Position numbers and translations under genes: made by a program. Positions 1 to 9,376 of a stretch of DNA of 31,969 nt are shown one piece after another; position 1 is the stretch's first letter; every line of letters begins with the position of its first letter. Under the pieces are notes generated by a model, which was given only the letters and a program-made list of their open reading frames with translations, did no database searches and was not told where the DNA came from. The stretch comes from Vicinamibacteria bacterium. GTDB taxonomy: Bacteria; Acidobacteriota; Vicinamibacteria; Vicinamibacterales; UBA2999. Location of the stretch: assembly GCA_025938035.1 (NCBI GenBank), contig JAICQE010000024.1, positions 1 through 31,969 of the forward strand. The letters run 5' to 3'.

Positions 1-148
1 CGAACTGACTATCTGGCGCAACTTCACTACCGAATGGCCAGACGGCTCACTGAGCAGCCCCGTTTGCAGCTACCGAGCAGCGCTTGTCTACCGCCGACAG
101 AAAGTAGCCAGTGAGGGCGGACAATCAAAGTAGCCCACTACCCGCCGG
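1..148. other. window edge, no gene assigned
   Basis: This edge segment lies downstream of the broken permease gene. One plus-strand frame is open from the window edge to a TAG near base 132 and another to a TGA near base 113, so it could hold the 3' end of a plus-strand gene that starts outside the window, but neither translation resembles a family I recognise. No hairpin or repeat stands out. Confidence 0.3.
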
Positions 149-2884
149 TCACTCCGCTTTCATCGTCTCCATCGGAGCGATCATCGCCGCGCGACGCGCG
201 GGGACATAGCTTGCGATCGCTGCGGCTGCGAGGGTCACGCCGAGCGCAGCGACATAGGCCGGGAGATCCATCGGGCCAATGCCGAACAGCAGCGACGACA
301 TCACGCGTCCCAACGCCAGAGCGGCAACCAGCCCCACCGCCGCGCCTATCCCGCTGAGCGTGAGCCCGTACCGCAAGAACATCTTCTCGAGCTCCCGCGG
401 CTTGGCGCCAAGCGCTGACCGAATCCCGATTTCCCTGGTCCTCTGAGAAACGACATAGGCGATCACGCCGTAGATACCGACGACCCCGAGCAGGAGAGCC
501 ATGCCGCCGGCGATCGCGAGCATCACCAGCGTGAACGACGTGCGTGCGAGCGAGTTGGCGTAGACGTCCCGCATCGTGCCTTCACGGGTCATCGGGATGG
601 TTCCGTTCACCGACCTCACTGCTTGCCGAATCTCAGTCATGAGGCCGACAGTGCCAGCGCGACGGCTGCGGATGACGAACGCGACGTCCGTCCTTCCGAA
701 CAACCTGTTCGAAGCGAGCACAGGCCAATACACCATGCTCGGCGGTTCCTCGTACAACCCATCCTGATGCACCCGTTGCACGACACCGATCACCTCATCC
801 CATCCGGTCCGATCGAACGATAACCGGAGACGTCGCCCGAGCGCGTCTGCAGGCTCTGTTGCCATCTCACGCGCAAAATCCTCTGAGATCACGGCCACGC
901 GCCTGCCGGTCTCGATATCGCTCCACGTGACGTCGCGTCCTGCGATCATTCGCGTGCCCATCGCCTCGAAATAGCCGGGCGAAACGAAGTTCCAGCGGCG
1001 CGACGGCGGTGTTTCGCCAGCCGCTATTGCCTGGCCCTCGACCACGACGGGGCCGTTCCATTCCCCATCACCCATCGGCAAGTCGTTCACGAGGCCGACC
1101 GACGCGACGCCCGGAAGTACGGCGAGCCTGTCGAGAATCTGTCGCTGCAGCGCCGTCACCCTCGCGACGCGGACGGCTGGCTCGGTACCGGAAACCAGTG
1201 TGGACGGCAGCGAAATCCCCGCCGTTTGAATCGTCGCGGGGTCCGAGAATCCGGGATCGACGTCTCGTAAGGCGTCAAACGTCCGAATCATGAGCGCCGC
1301 GCTCACGCACAGCACAAGCGCGAGGGCTACCTGCACGACGACCAGAGCGCTGCGGGTGATGCTGCGCTCGCGGCTCGCGCTCGAGCCACGGGGGGAACCG
1401 CTCAGCGGCGTATCGACGCGCAGCGCATGCTTGAGTGCCGGAATCGCGCCGAACGCGAGCGCCGACGCGATCGCGATGGCGATGGTGAACGCCAGCACGG
1501 GCGGATAAACGGCGACCTCGTCGAGGCGCGGCAAGTTGCTCGGGCCGATCGCACCCACAAGCTGTAGTCCAACGTACGCGAGCCCCAAGCCGAGCACGCT
1601 CCCGCCGGCGCCCACGACCAGGCTTTCGACCAGCAGCTCCCTCGCGATTCTCGCCGGTACCGCGCCGAGCGCAGCCCGCACGGCGAACTCCTGTCGTCGT
1701 GCATCGGCACGCACGAGCATGAGATTCGCGATGTTGGCGCAGGCAATCAGGAGCACTGCACCGATCGCACCCATCAGCACCCATAACGTGCTCGCGACGC
1801 CGCCGACCAAATCGTCCTTCAACGGGCGAATGACCGGAGTGATTCGCCAGTTCGCGATCGCCGCTTTCGGAGAGCCGCCGGCCCAGATCGGCCATGTATC
1901 GACCCAAACCGGCAAGATCCGTTCGAGATCGGCGGCGCCTCGGCAGCCGTGGCACCGGGCGCGAGTCGCGCGAGCGCGTCGTAGCTGAAAGAATTGATCG
2001 TCTCTTGTGCAGGGTTGAGCCGCATCGCGACGATGACGTCCGGCTGCGGTGCCATATCGAGGAATCTGAACCCCCTCGGCATGATGCCGACAACTTGCCA
2101 CTGCCCCGCCAACGGGCGAGCGCGGCTGCCGGTTGGCGCCTCCATCGAGAGCTCGCGCCCGAGCGCCGCCTCGTCACCGCCGAATCGCCGTTGCCAGAAC
2201 GCATAAGAGAGAATGACGCGCTCCGGCCCGTCGGCCGCTGGCCCGTACTCTTCCTTGGTAAACCAGCGCCCGCGCATCGGCTGCACCCCGAGCGCCTGCA
2301 GAGTGCCGTCCGCAACTCGAAGAGCGCGCACCTGCACCGGCTCACCGCGGTCGATCAGCGTCGCCCGCCGTCTCGTGCCACAGACCGATGCTGGCAAATG
2401 TCCGGTTCTCCTCCCGATAAGTGAGGTACATCGTCTCCGAGAAGGACCGCTCGCCGTGGATGTCGCTATGCCGGATCCTGACGAGCTCGTCGGCGTTCGG
2501 ATACGGCAGCGGCTTGATCAGCACAGAGTAAACGACGCTGAAGACAGCGGTCGTCGCGCCAATGCCCAGTGCGAGTGTGGCCACCGCGGCTAGAGCAAAT
2601 GCTGGCCGGCGGCTCAGCTGACGTGCAGCGTGCCTCAGGTCGGCGCCGACGGTATCGACGACGTTCTCCCATCCGTACGCGCGTACCCGTTCCTGAACGT
2701 TGTTGGCATGACCGAACTCCAGTCGAACGGCGCGACGTGCGTCCTCGGCCGACAGCCCTTTCGACCGCAACACCGCGGCCGCCTCATCGAAGTAGTGCTC
2801 GACCTCGTCGGCGATGTCGCGGTCGGCCGCCGATCGATTCAGCAGCGAGCGGAGACCACGCGTTACGTGTCGCCAGGAAGGCAT
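149..2884 (-). pseudogene. ADOP-family (MacB-like) ABC transporter permease, two frameshifts
   Basis: The translated pieces together form one acidobacterial duplicated orphan permease (ADOP, TIGR03434 type): an N-terminal PadR-associated prefix helix region, a first MacB-type periplasmic core domain (motif ILSYAFWQRRFGGD), an FtsX-like membrane domain (ACANIANLMLVRA), a second periplasmic domain and a C-terminal FtsX domain (TREIGIRSALGAKPREL). The ATG at 2884 begins MPSWRHVTRGL, 4 nt after the PadR stop, as is usual for these pairs. The frame changes at about 2364-2366 (one base too many, in a GGG run) and changes back at about 1935-1943 (one base too few), so the stretch between is read in another frame and the original frame meets a stop at 2342. 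The two shifts compensate, so the ends share one frame. Full length would be about 911 residues, normal for ADOP. Either the gene is dead or the assembly has two indel errors. Confidence 0.85.
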
Positions 2885-2888
2885 GCGG

Positions 2889-3221
2889 CTACGCCTCGGA
2901 TTTGAGAATTCGCGCGACCGCCGCCGCGCGGCGCGTCCAGTCGGCCGTCTCCGCTTCGAGCTGTCGTTTGCCGCTGCGGGTGAGCGCGTAATATTTCGCC
3001 CGCCGCGAATTGGCGGTCTCACGCCATTCGGAGTCGAGCCACCCGGCGCGCTCGAGGCGGGTCAAGGCTGTCAACAGCGAGCCGGGATTGACCTTGAAGA
3101 CTCCTCGCGAGATCTGCTCGACCCTTCGGGCAATGCCAAATCCGTGCATCGGCTCGAGGCTCAGCGTCTTGAGAATCAGCATGTCCAGCGTGCCCTGGAT
3201 CACGTCGGTGTTGGCGTCCAC
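2889..3221 (-). CDS. PadR-family transcriptional regulator
   Basis: A 110-residue protein of the acidobacterial PadR type (TIGR03433). It opens with a winged-helix domain: QGTLDMLILKTLS near residues 9-21, GFGIARRVEQIS as the recognition region, then PGSLLTALTRLERAGWL and the beta-wing RRAKYYALTRSGKRQL, ending in a C-terminal helix. Such proteins are dimeric repressors. The start is a GTG at 3221; no ATG is available in frame. It is followed after 4 nt by the ADOP permease gene, the usual pairing, so it probably represses its own operon through the palindrome at 3244-3262 just upstream. The permease partner is frameshifted, while the regulator itself is intact. Confidence 0.92.
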   Translation of the reverse strand: MDANTDVIQGTLDMLILKTLSLEPMHGFGIARRVEQISRGVFKVNPGSLLTALTRLERAGWLDSEWRETANSRRAKYYALTRSGKRQLEAETADWTRRAAAVARILKSEA

Positions 3222-3243
3222 GGCATGGACGACACGTCTGATT

Positions 3244-3262
3244 CATCTTGACTGTCAAGATG
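3244..3262. promoter_or_regulatory. 19-bp perfect palindrome, probable PadR operator
   Basis: CATCTTGACTGTCAAGATG has two 9-bp arms that are perfect reverse complements around one central base. It ends 23 nt upstream of the PadR GTG. On the minus strand it contains TTGACA, so it may overlap promoter elements. PadR proteins bind inverted repeats at their own promoters; assigning this one to this regulator is inference from position. Confidence 0.65.
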
Positions 3263-3324
3263 TGATAGTCAATATGGGACGACCAGGGAGAAAAATAGCG
3301 GCGGCGGGAGGAGCCCGTTCGCTA

Positions 3325-3360
3325 TTCGAACGGTTCGAACGACTCGAACGACCCGAACGT
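3325..3360. repeat. 9-bp tandem repeat, four units (TCGAACG core)
   Basis: Four contiguous 9-bp units, TTCGAACGG, TTCGAACGA, CTCGAACGA and CCCGAACGT, lie between the PadR promoter and the lpxC stop codon at 3362. The core CGAACG is invariant and the first two bases vary. It abuts the 3' end of lpxC. The period is the same as in the arrays at 6481-6516 and 12548-12574. Confidence 0.85.
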
Positions 3361-3361
3361 T

Positions 3362-4264
3362 CTAGCTGACCCGCGCCACGGCGGGAACCGTGCGCGGCGT
3401 GTCCACGGTTTCAGGCACACCGTCAACGAGCGTCCAGGCGTCGGTCTGCGCCAGCACCTGCGCCGCGAACGCGGTGTGCAGCGCATGGCCGCCGCGATGC
3501 GCGACGAGATGCCCGATCATCGGGTGCCCAATCAGCGCCATGTCGCCGATCACGTCGAGGATCTTGTGGCGCACGAACTCGTCGTCAAAGCGCAGCGCGT
3601 TGTTGAGGATGCCGGTATCGCCGATGACGATGGCGTTTTCGAGCGAGCCGCCGAGCGCGAGCCCCTGCTGACGCAGACGCTCCACTTCGTTGAGAAACGT
3701 GAAGGTGCGCGCCGGCGCGATTTCCTCGACGAAGATCTCCTCGCTCAGCCGGATCGTCCGCGACTGGTGGCGCAGCATCGGATGGTCGTAGGCGATGCTG
3801 TAGGTGACCTTGAAATGATCTGACGGATAGATGGCGATGCGCTTGTCGCCGCGCGTCAGCGACATCGGCCGGAGCACCTTGAGGTAGCGGCGCGCCGCGC
3901 TCAGCGGCTTCACGCCGGCTTCCTGAATCAGATAGATGAACGGCGCCGCGCTGCCGTCCATGATCGGCACTTCCGGCGAGTTCAGCTCGACGATGACGTT
4001 GTCGATGCCAAGGCTGACGAGCGCCGCCATCAGATGCTCGACCGTGTCGACACGGACCGCGTCGCGGGTCAGGCCGGTGGCGTAGTTGATCCCGCCTACG
4101 TGCTCCGCCGACGCCGCGACTTCGAGGCCGCCGAGGTCGGAGCGGCGAAACCGGACGCCGGAATCCGCCGGCGCTGGCTTGAGGGAAAGCGTGACCTTGT
4201 TGCCGGAATGGAGACCGATTCCGGCACAGGAAATTGATCGTCGAATCGTCCGCTGTGACTGCAT
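3362..4264 (-). CDS. lpxC: UDP-3-O-acyl-N-acetylglucosamine deacetylase
   Basis: LpxC removes the N-acetyl group from UDP-3-O-acyl-GlcNAc, the committed step of lipid A synthesis, in the cytoplasm. The 300-residue length is normal. Zinc ligands are visible as His77 in VEHLMAAL and His233 and Asp237 in HKILDVIGD, with Glu76 and the catalytic His260 in HRGGH. Other family signatures are GIGLHSG near the start, MDGSAAPF (102-109) and RTFTF (186-190). The ATG at 4264 gives the standard N-terminus; no strong Shine-Dalgarno sequence precedes it. It is monocistronic here, between uvrA and the PadR/ADOP pair. Presence of lpxC implies an outer membrane with lipid A. The extreme C-terminus is a short non-conserved tail adjoining the 9-bp repeat array. 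Confidence 0.97.
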   Translation of the reverse strand: MQSQRTIRRSISCAGIGLHSGNKVTLSLKPAPADSGVRFRRSDLGGLEVAASAEHVGGINYATGLTRDAVRVDTVEHLMAALVSLGIDNVIVELNSPEVPIMDGSAAPFIYLIQEAGVKPLSAARRYLKVLRPMSLTRGDKRIAIYPSDHFKVTYSIAYDHPMLRHQSRTIRLSEEIFVEEIAPARTFTFLNEVERLRQQGLALGGSLENAIVIGDTGILNNALRFDDEFVRHKILDVIGDMALIGHPMIGHLVAHRGGHALHTAFAAQVLAQTDAWTLVDGVPETVDTPRTVPAVARVS

Positions 4265-4641
4265 CAGGTCGACCGCATACGGGGCAGTGCGTAAGAGGAA
4301 GCAAGCCCGATACCTGACTGGACCTTTAGTGCCGTCAGCGGCTTAAGTCGTGTTCTGCAAGTGAGTTGCAGTCTGTGGTCTCCTTGCGATCACCGTTCAG
4401 GTAACGTCCCGCTGTGTGAGACGAGCCACAAATCGAACCGCCGAATGTGTGGCTATTTTACCACGGCCACGATCAGCCAGAACGATTTCGTGATCCAAAT
4501 CAGCCGTATTCTCCGCGCGTTGTGAGCCGCGCGCTGGGGTTAAGCCTTGCCCTCGCGACCTTCATTCCTGCCGCGGTTTCCTCGCAGACGGCCGGGTTGC
4601 AGCGGTTCGTTTACGGAGCGCTGGTGAATTAGCGCCCAACG
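4265..4641. other. intergenic region between uvrA and lpxC
   Basis: This 377-base gap lies 3' of uvrA and 5' of lpxC, both on the minus strand, so it should hold the uvrA terminator and the lpxC promoter. A small inverted repeat, CTGCAA/TTGCAG with a 5-nt loop, lies at 4355-4371. I see no RNA gene and no convincing coding frame. A 61-codon plus-strand frame at 4447-4632 has a hydrophobic stretch but no ribosome binding site and no recognisable family. Confidence 0.6.
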
Positions 4642-7575
4642 TCAGGCCGGCCGCGATTTTTTCGCCGAATCGAACAGCGCCCGCAGGAATTGCCCGGTGA
4701 TGGACTTCGGATTGGCGGCCACCTCCTCGGGTGTCCCGGCCGCGATCAGGCGCCCGCCCCCCGCCCCTCCCTCGGGGCCGAGGTCGATCAGGTAGTCGGC
4801 GCACCGGATCACGTCGAGGTTGTGCTCGATCACGACGACGGTGTTGCCCTGGTCGACGAGCTTGTTCAGCACGTCGAGCAGCTTGCGCGTGTCCTCGAAA
4901 TGCAGCCCGGTGGTCGGCTCGTCGAGGATGTAGAGCGTCCGCCCGGTGCTCCGGCGCGACAGCTCGCGCGCGAGCTTCACCCGCTGCGCCTCGCCGCCGC
5001 TCAGCGTCGTCGCCGACTGGCCCAGCTCGATGTAGCCGAGGCCGACGTTCTGCAGCGTGCGCAGTTTGTTGGCGATCGGCGGGAAGTTCTCGAGCAGCGG
5101 CTGCGCCTGATCGACGGTGAGGTCGAGCACTTCGGCGATCGACTTGCCGCGGTACTGGATGTCGAGCGTCTCGCGGTTGTAGCGCCGGCCTTTGCACTGC
5201 TCGCACGTCACGTAGACGTCGGGCAGAAAGTGCATCTCGATGGCGATGACGCCGTCGCCCTGGCACGCCTCGCAGCGGCCGCCCTTGACGTTGAAGGAGA
5301 AGCGTCCCGGCTTGAAGCCGCGGGCCTTGGCTTCCGGCATCATCGCGAACAGCTCGCGGATGAACGTGAACATGCCGGTATAGGTGGCCGGGTTCGAGCG
5401 CGGCGTGCGGCCGATCGGCGACTGATCGATCTCGATGACCTTGTCGATGAGCTCGACGCCTTCGATGCGGTCGTGTGCGCCCGGCTCGCTGGCCGCGCGG
5501 TAGATCGTCTTCGCCAGCGACCGATAGAGGATGTCGTTGACGAGCGTTGACTTGCCCGACCCGCTGACACCCGTCACGGCCGTGAGCGTGCCGAGCGGAA
5601 TCGAGACGTCGATGCCCTTGAGGTTGTTTTCGCGTGCGCCGCGAATCGTCATCTCGCCCTTGAGCGCGGGACGGCGCGACGGCGGCGTCGGGATGGACCG
5701 CTCGCCGCGCAGGTAGGCGCCGGTCAGCGAGCCGTTGGCATGATCGAGCAGCTGCTCCGGGCGGCCCTGGAAGATCAGCTCCCCGCCGTGCTCGCCGGCG
5801 CCGGGACCGAGGTCCACCACGTAGTCGGCGGTACGAATCGTCTCCTCGTCGTGCTCGACCACGACCACGGTGTTGCCGAGATCGCGCAGGTGCGACAGCG
5901 TCGACAGCAGCTTCCGGTTGTCGCGCTGGTGCAATCCAATCGAGGGCTCGTCCAGCACGTAGAGCACGCCGGTGAGGTTCGCGCCGATCTGCGTCGCCAG
6001 GCGAATCCGCTGCCCTTCCCCGCCCGACAGCGTGGCGGCGCTTCGATTCAGCGTCAGATAGCCAACGCCGACATCGTGCAGGAAACGCAGCCGATCCTGG
6101 ATTTCGCGCAGCACGCGCGCGGCGATCATCGACTCGCGCTCGGTCAGCTCGAAGGTGTCAAATACCTCGCGCGCCGAGCTGATCGGCAGGGTGACGTAAT
6201 CGGCGATGGGCCGGCCCTTCATGCGCACGGCGAGGCTCTCCGGCTTCAGCCGCTGCCCGTGGCACGCGGGGCAGTCGCGCAGCATGCGGAAGACCTCGAG
6301 ATCCTCCTGCACCGCCCATGAGCCTTCCTCGTAGCGCCGCCGCAGATTCGGAATGACCCCCTCGAAGCCCTTGCCGAATGGATCGACGTCGGCCCCATCG
6401 CGGCGCCGCCGCGACCGTGGCAGCTCGAACTCCTCATCGTATCCTTCGTCGTCTTCCTGGTCCTGCGGCTCGCTGTCGCTCTTCGCGTCCTTCGCGCTCT
6501 TCGCGGCCTTCGCGACTCCGGCGGGGCCAAAGAGCAGGACGTCGCGCTGCTTCTTCGGCAGCTTCCCGAAGGGCACGTTCGGATCGATCCCGTAAGCCTG
6601 CGAGATCGCGGTGATCGCCTCCTTGACCATCTTGCGATCGCCGGTCGCCCATGGCGCAATCGCGCCGCCCAGCAGCGGCTTGCGCTCGTCGGGCACGATC
6701 AGGCGCGGATCGAAGTCGTAGGTGGCGCCCAGGCCCTGGCACTCGGGGCAGGCACCGTGCGGCGAGTTGAAGGAGAACGCGCGCGGCGTCAGCTCCGGCA
6801 TCGAGATGCCGCACGTCACGCATGCCAGCTTGCGCGAGAAGAGCTGATCGCCGCCCTCGAAGGTGTTGACGACGACGATGTCGTCGGCGAGGGTCAGCGC
6901 GGTCTCGAGCGATTCTGCGAGACGCCGCTCGATGCCCGACTTGATGATCAGCCGATCGACCACGACTTCGATCGTGTGGTTACGGCGGCGATCGAGCTTG
7001 ATGTCATCCTCGAGCGCGCGGAACTGTCCGTCGATGCGCGCCTTGGTGAAGCCGCGCTGGCGCAGCGCCAGCAGCTCCTTCTTGAACTCGCCCTTGCGGC
7101 CGCGGACGACCGGCGCCATGACGTTGATGCGGGCGTCGGTCGGATAGAGCATCACCAGATCGAGGATGCGCTCGAGCGACTGTGAGGAGATTTCGCGCCC
7201 GCAGTTGTAGCAGTGCGGCACACCGATGTTCGCGAACAGCAGGCGGAGGTAGTCGTAGATCTCGGTGACGGTGCCGACCGTGGAGCGCGGGTTCGAGCCG
7301 GTGGTCTTCTGCTCGATGGAGATCGCCGGCGACAGCCCCTCGATCAGGTCGACGTCGGGCTTCTCCATCTGCTCGAGGAACTGCCGGGCGTAGGCCGAGA
7401 GCGACTCGACGTAGCGCCGCTGCCCTTCGGCGTAGATGGTGTCGAAGGCGAGCGAGGATTTACCCGAGCCGGAAAGGCCGGTGATGACGACGAGCTGGTC
7501 CCGCGGCAGGTCCACGTCGATATTCTTGAGGTTGTGCACGCGCGCGCCGCGGACGGAGATCCACTCGTTGGACAT
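4642..7575 (-). CDS. uvrA: excinuclease ABC subunit A
   Basis: UvrA is the damage-sensing ATPase of nucleotide excision repair, acting as a dimer with UvrB. Two ABC ATPase modules are complete: Walker [10 protein letters not shown] near the N-terminus and GVSGSGKST in the second half, ABC signatures LSGGEGQ and LSGGEAQ, and Walker [10 protein letters not shown] and ILDEPTTGL. Zinc-binding cysteine pairs occur as CVTC...CPEC and CEAC...CEQC, plus CYNC. I prefer the ATG at 7575 ([19 protein letters not shown]), which matches the family start; a GTG at 7587 in frame is possible. At 977 residues it is slightly longer than usual because of a charged insert at about residues 345-395. Part of that insert ([12 protein letters not shown]) is encoded by a 9-bp tandem repeat at 6481-6516 and is followed by an acidic then an Arg-rich stretch, just before the conserved FEGVIPNL. 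Confidence 0.98.
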   Translation of the reverse strand: MSNEWISVRGARVHNLKNIDVDLPRDQLVVITGLSGSGKSSLAFDTIYAEGQRRYVESLSAYARQFLEQMEKPDVDLIEGLSPAISIEQKTTGSNPRSTVGTVTEIYDYLRLLFANIGVPHCYNCGREISSQSLERILDLVMLYPTDARINVMAPVVRGRKGEFKKELLALRQRGFTKARIDGQFRALEDDIKLDRRRNHTIEVVVDRLIIKSGIERRLAESLETALTLADDIVVVNTFEGGDQLFSRKLACVTCGISMPELTPRAFSFNSPHGACPECQGLGATYDFDPRLIVPDERKPLLGGAIAPWATGDRKMVKEAITAISQAYGIDPNVPFGKLPKKQRDVLLFGPAGVAKAAKSAKDAKSDSEPQDQEDDEGYDEEFELPRSRRRRDGADVDPFGKGFEGVIPNLRRRYEEGSWAVQEDLEVFRMLRDCPACHGQRLKPESLAVRMKGRPIADYVTLPISSAREVFDTFELTERESMIAARVLREIQDRLRFLHDVGVGYLTLNRSAATLSGGEGQRIRLATQIGANLTGVLYVLDEPSIGLHQRDNRKLLSTLSHLRDLGNTVVVVEHDEETIRTADYVVDLGPGAGEHGGELIFQGRPEQLLDHANGSLTGAYLRGERSIPTPPSRRPALKGEMTIRGARENNLKGIDVSIPLGTLTAVTGVSGSGKSTLVNDILYRSLAKTIYRAASEPGAHDRIEGVELIDKVIEIDQSPIGRTPRSNPATYTGMFTFIRELFAMMPEAKARGFKPGRFSFNVKGGRCEACQGDGVIAIEMHFLPDVYVTCEQCKGRRYNRETLDIQYRGKSIAEVLDLTVDQAQPLLENFPPIANKLRTLQNVGLGYIELGQSATTLSGGEAQRVKLARELSRRSTGRTLYILDEPTTGLHFEDTRKLLDVLNKLVDQGNTVVVIEHNLDVIRCADYLIDLGPEGGAGGGRLIAAGTPEEVAANPKSITGQFLRALFDSAKKSRPA
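6481..6516. repeat. 9-bp tandem repeat inside uvrA (CTTCGCG core)
   Basis: Four contiguous units, CTTCGCGTC, CTTCGCGCT, CTTCGCGGC and CTTCGCGAC, lie within the uvrA coding sequence. Being 9 bp long they keep the frame and encode successive xAK triplets on the minus strand. The core matches the array at 12548-12574, which lies between genes, so this is a dispersed repeat family rather than a feature of UvrA. Confidence 0.85.
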
Positions 7576-7618
7576 ACCAATGGTCACGAATTTCGGGAAA
7601 CTCTGAAACGAGCATTTT

Positions 7619-7638
7619 ACTGCACGGAGGCGTGCAGT
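7619..7638. other. inverted repeat upstream of uvrA
   Basis: ACTGCAC and GTGCAGT form 7-bp perfect arms around a 6-nt loop, 43 bases upstream of the preferred uvrA start. The region could hold the uvrA promoter. The repeat could act as an operator or a leader hairpin. I do not recognise it as a known LexA box. Confidence 0.4.
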
Positions 7639-7728
7639 CGGTTATCACTGATCGAATGGCCGGGCCAAGAGCGTCGGGGCGCAGGCGCCTGAGCGCATAC
7701 GTCTGCATGACGCGCTGCTCGCGAAACC

Positions 7729-7746
7729 GAGACGCATGACTGTCTC
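7729..7746 (-). repeat. 18-bp direct repeat, copy 1 (gene-start remnant)
   Basis: GAGACGCATGACTGTCTC is identical to bases 10993-11010, where it spans the start codon of the upstream paralogue. Here it follows directly on the 3' end of the second paralogue (stop at 7751-7753). Read on the minus strand it supplies an ATG CGT CTC that opens a 30-codon frame with no similarity to the paralogues beyond the first three codons. It looks like the leftover 5' end of a lost third tandem copy. Confidence 0.6.
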
Positions 7747-7750
7747 TGGT

Positions 7751-9376
7751 CTACGGCCCCAGCCGTAACTCGACGGTCGCCGCTTGCGCGTCCTCGAGCG
7801 TCACGGCCGTCGCGCCGGCGCGCAGCCGCTCCAGCGTCTTCGGATCACGTTCCTGTCCCGTGGGAAGGTAGTCCACTGCCGCAACGAGGTAGCTGCCGGG
7901 TGGCAGGCCGCGGATACTGAAGCGTCCGTCCTGATCGGGGCGCACGCTGCCAATCATCCTCGTCAGCGGCGTCCACCGCCGCGAATCGGCGGGAAACGCA
8001 ACGGCCACGTAGTTGGCCACAGCGCGGCCGGACGCGTCGGCCACGCGCCCGCTGATTTCTGTCGCGGTCTGCGTCACCACGATCTCCAGCGGCTTGCCCT
8101 GGTAGCGTTCGAAATCGAGCACGGTATCGGTCACATCGCGGCCGTCGAGGAGCACCGCCTTCATGAACCATCCGCGCGGGAAGTTGGGGCGGAGCACGCC
8201 GCTGCCGCTGAGCGGCGGAATCTCGAACGACCAGTCGGACTGTTTGTACTGCGCGACATACGGCAAGCCACCATATTCGAGAAATTCCGGCCGCAGCACG
8301 AACGCGGTCTGGGCGATGCCGCTCGGCGCCGGTCCTTCGAACCTGATCCGCCCGCGGAGGGATATCGCCGGCCTCATCACGAGCGCCAGATCACTGATGT
8401 CTTCGCCGGTCACCACGAACCGTGTCGTGCCGACTTCCTTGGCGGTCGTTGCAGTCATCAGGTATTCGGCAGGCGTCAGATTCACAGCCGAGAAGCTGCC
8501 ATCAGACGAGACGTTGACGTCCATCATCGTCGACCCGTTGGGACCGCGGCGCTCCAGCCGGACCTGCGGGCGGGCGCTGCCGCCGCTGATCGTGCCGCTG
8601 ACGCGCGCGGCTCGCGCGATCACCATGTTGAACACCACGGCAACCTCTTCGCCGAGTCCGACCGTAATCGCCTGGGCGTCCGCATCGGCGGCGGTGCCCG
8701 GATAGTAGGTCTGGACTTCCTGTTCCTTCGCGGGCGCAGCGGTCGGGAGCGTCGGCCCCCCTCCGGCGCTGACGAAGTACTCGCCGGGAGCAAGACCCGA
8801 CAGACGGACCTCGCCGCGATCGTCCGTGGTGGTGGCGAAGCTGCTGATCTGCACTGGTGCGAGCGCGCGCTGACCGGGACCGAACTTCGTCTGAAACAGG
8901 TTGACGCGAAACCCGATCGCGGGATCGCCAAAGCGATCGCCGACGCGCAGGACGATGACGCCGCCGAGCGGCAGCGTGAAGTCAACGCGCTCGACACGGC
9001 GTCCGCCGGCCACCTGCACTGGCCGGCCTTGTTCGCCCGCCCGTGTCTGTCCATAGGGCATCGTCATGTAGCGGACCTTCGACGCCACGAGCGTGTAGTC
9101 GCCGTCGGGCAGGCCGGTGAACTCGTAGACGCCGCGGGCGTCGGTAAACGCGCCGCGCGCAGCCGCGCGAAGGTCCGTTCCGGTCAGACGAATATCGACG
9201 CCGCGCAGCGGCATGCCCGTATCCGCGGCAATCACGACACCGGTAATCGCGCCGGTGCCGGTGACGTTCTGCGTCCGGGGCAGATCGCGAGGCGGTGACT
9301 GCGGCGCCTGCGCCACGACCGCCCCTGCAACGACCAGTGACAGAACGATTGACAGAGCGACAGATCGCCCGTTCAT
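7751..9376 (-). CDS. secreted carboxypeptidase-regulatory-like protein, second tandem paralogue
   Basis: A 541-residue exported protein of unknown function. It begins with a signal peptide (MNGRSVALSIVLSLVVAGAVVAQ). A carboxypeptidase D regulatory-like beta-sandwich follows (ITGVVIAADTGMPLRGVDIRL...DARGVYEFTGLPDGDYTLVASK), then further sandwich domains with the same signature, including DDRGEVRLSGLAPGEYFVSAG and a C-terminal DQDGRFSIRGLPPGSYLVAAVDYL. Such domains are common in Acidobacteriota secreted and TonB-associated proteins and are thought to be structural or carbohydrate-binding; there is no catalytic zinc site. The ATG at 9376 overlaps the stop of the upstream paralogue as ATGA, so translation is probably coupled. 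The longer open frame upstream of this ATG is not used. It is the last gene of a likely operon with its paralogue and perhaps the amino acid permease. Confidence 0.88.
   Translation of the reverse strand: MNGRSVALSIVLSLVVAGAVVAQAPQSPPRDLPRTQNVTGTGAITGVVIAADTGMPLRGVDIRLTGTDLRAAARGAFTDARGVYEFTGLPDGDYTLVASKVRYMTMPYGQTRAGEQGRPVQVAGGRRVERVDFTLPLGGVIVLRVGDRFGDPAIGFRVNLFQTKFGPGQRALAPVQISSFATTTDDRGEVRLSGLAPGEYFVSAGGGPTLPTAAPAKEQEVQTYYPGTAADADAQAITVGLGEEVAVVFNMVIARAARVSGTISGGSARPQVRLERRGPNGSTMMDVNVSSDGSFSAVNLTPAEYLMTATTAKEVGTTRFVVTGEDISDLALVMRPAISLRGRIRFEGPAPSGIAQTAFVLRPEFLEYGGLPYVAQYKQSDWSFEIPPLSGSGVLRPNFPRGWFMKAVLLDGRDVTDTVLDFERYQGKPLEIVVTQTATEISGRVADASGRAVANYVAVAFPADSRRWTPLTRMIGSVRPDQDGRFSIRGLPPGSYLVAAVDYLPTGQERDPKTLERLRAGATAVTLEDAQAATVELRLGP

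Noticed and set aside
3325..3360. tRNA T-loop-like GGTTCGAAC sequences
   Set aside because: They belong to a simple 9-bp tandem array; no acceptor stem or anticodon arm can be drawn around them.
4447..4632. 61-codon plus-strand frame between uvrA and lpxC with a hydrophobic stretch
   Set aside because: No ribosome binding site, no family resemblance, and the hydrophobic run could be chance; the region is better read as promoter and terminator space.
4690..6321. Long antisense frames inside uvrA
   Set aside because: They are opposite-strand shadows of a highly conserved gene with strong codon bias and have low-complexity Arg/Asp/Val-rich translations.
7588..7640. LexA (SOS) box upstream of uvrA
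   Set aside because: No match to the CTGT-N8-ACAG or GAAC-N-GTTC type boxes; the inverted repeat present has different arms.
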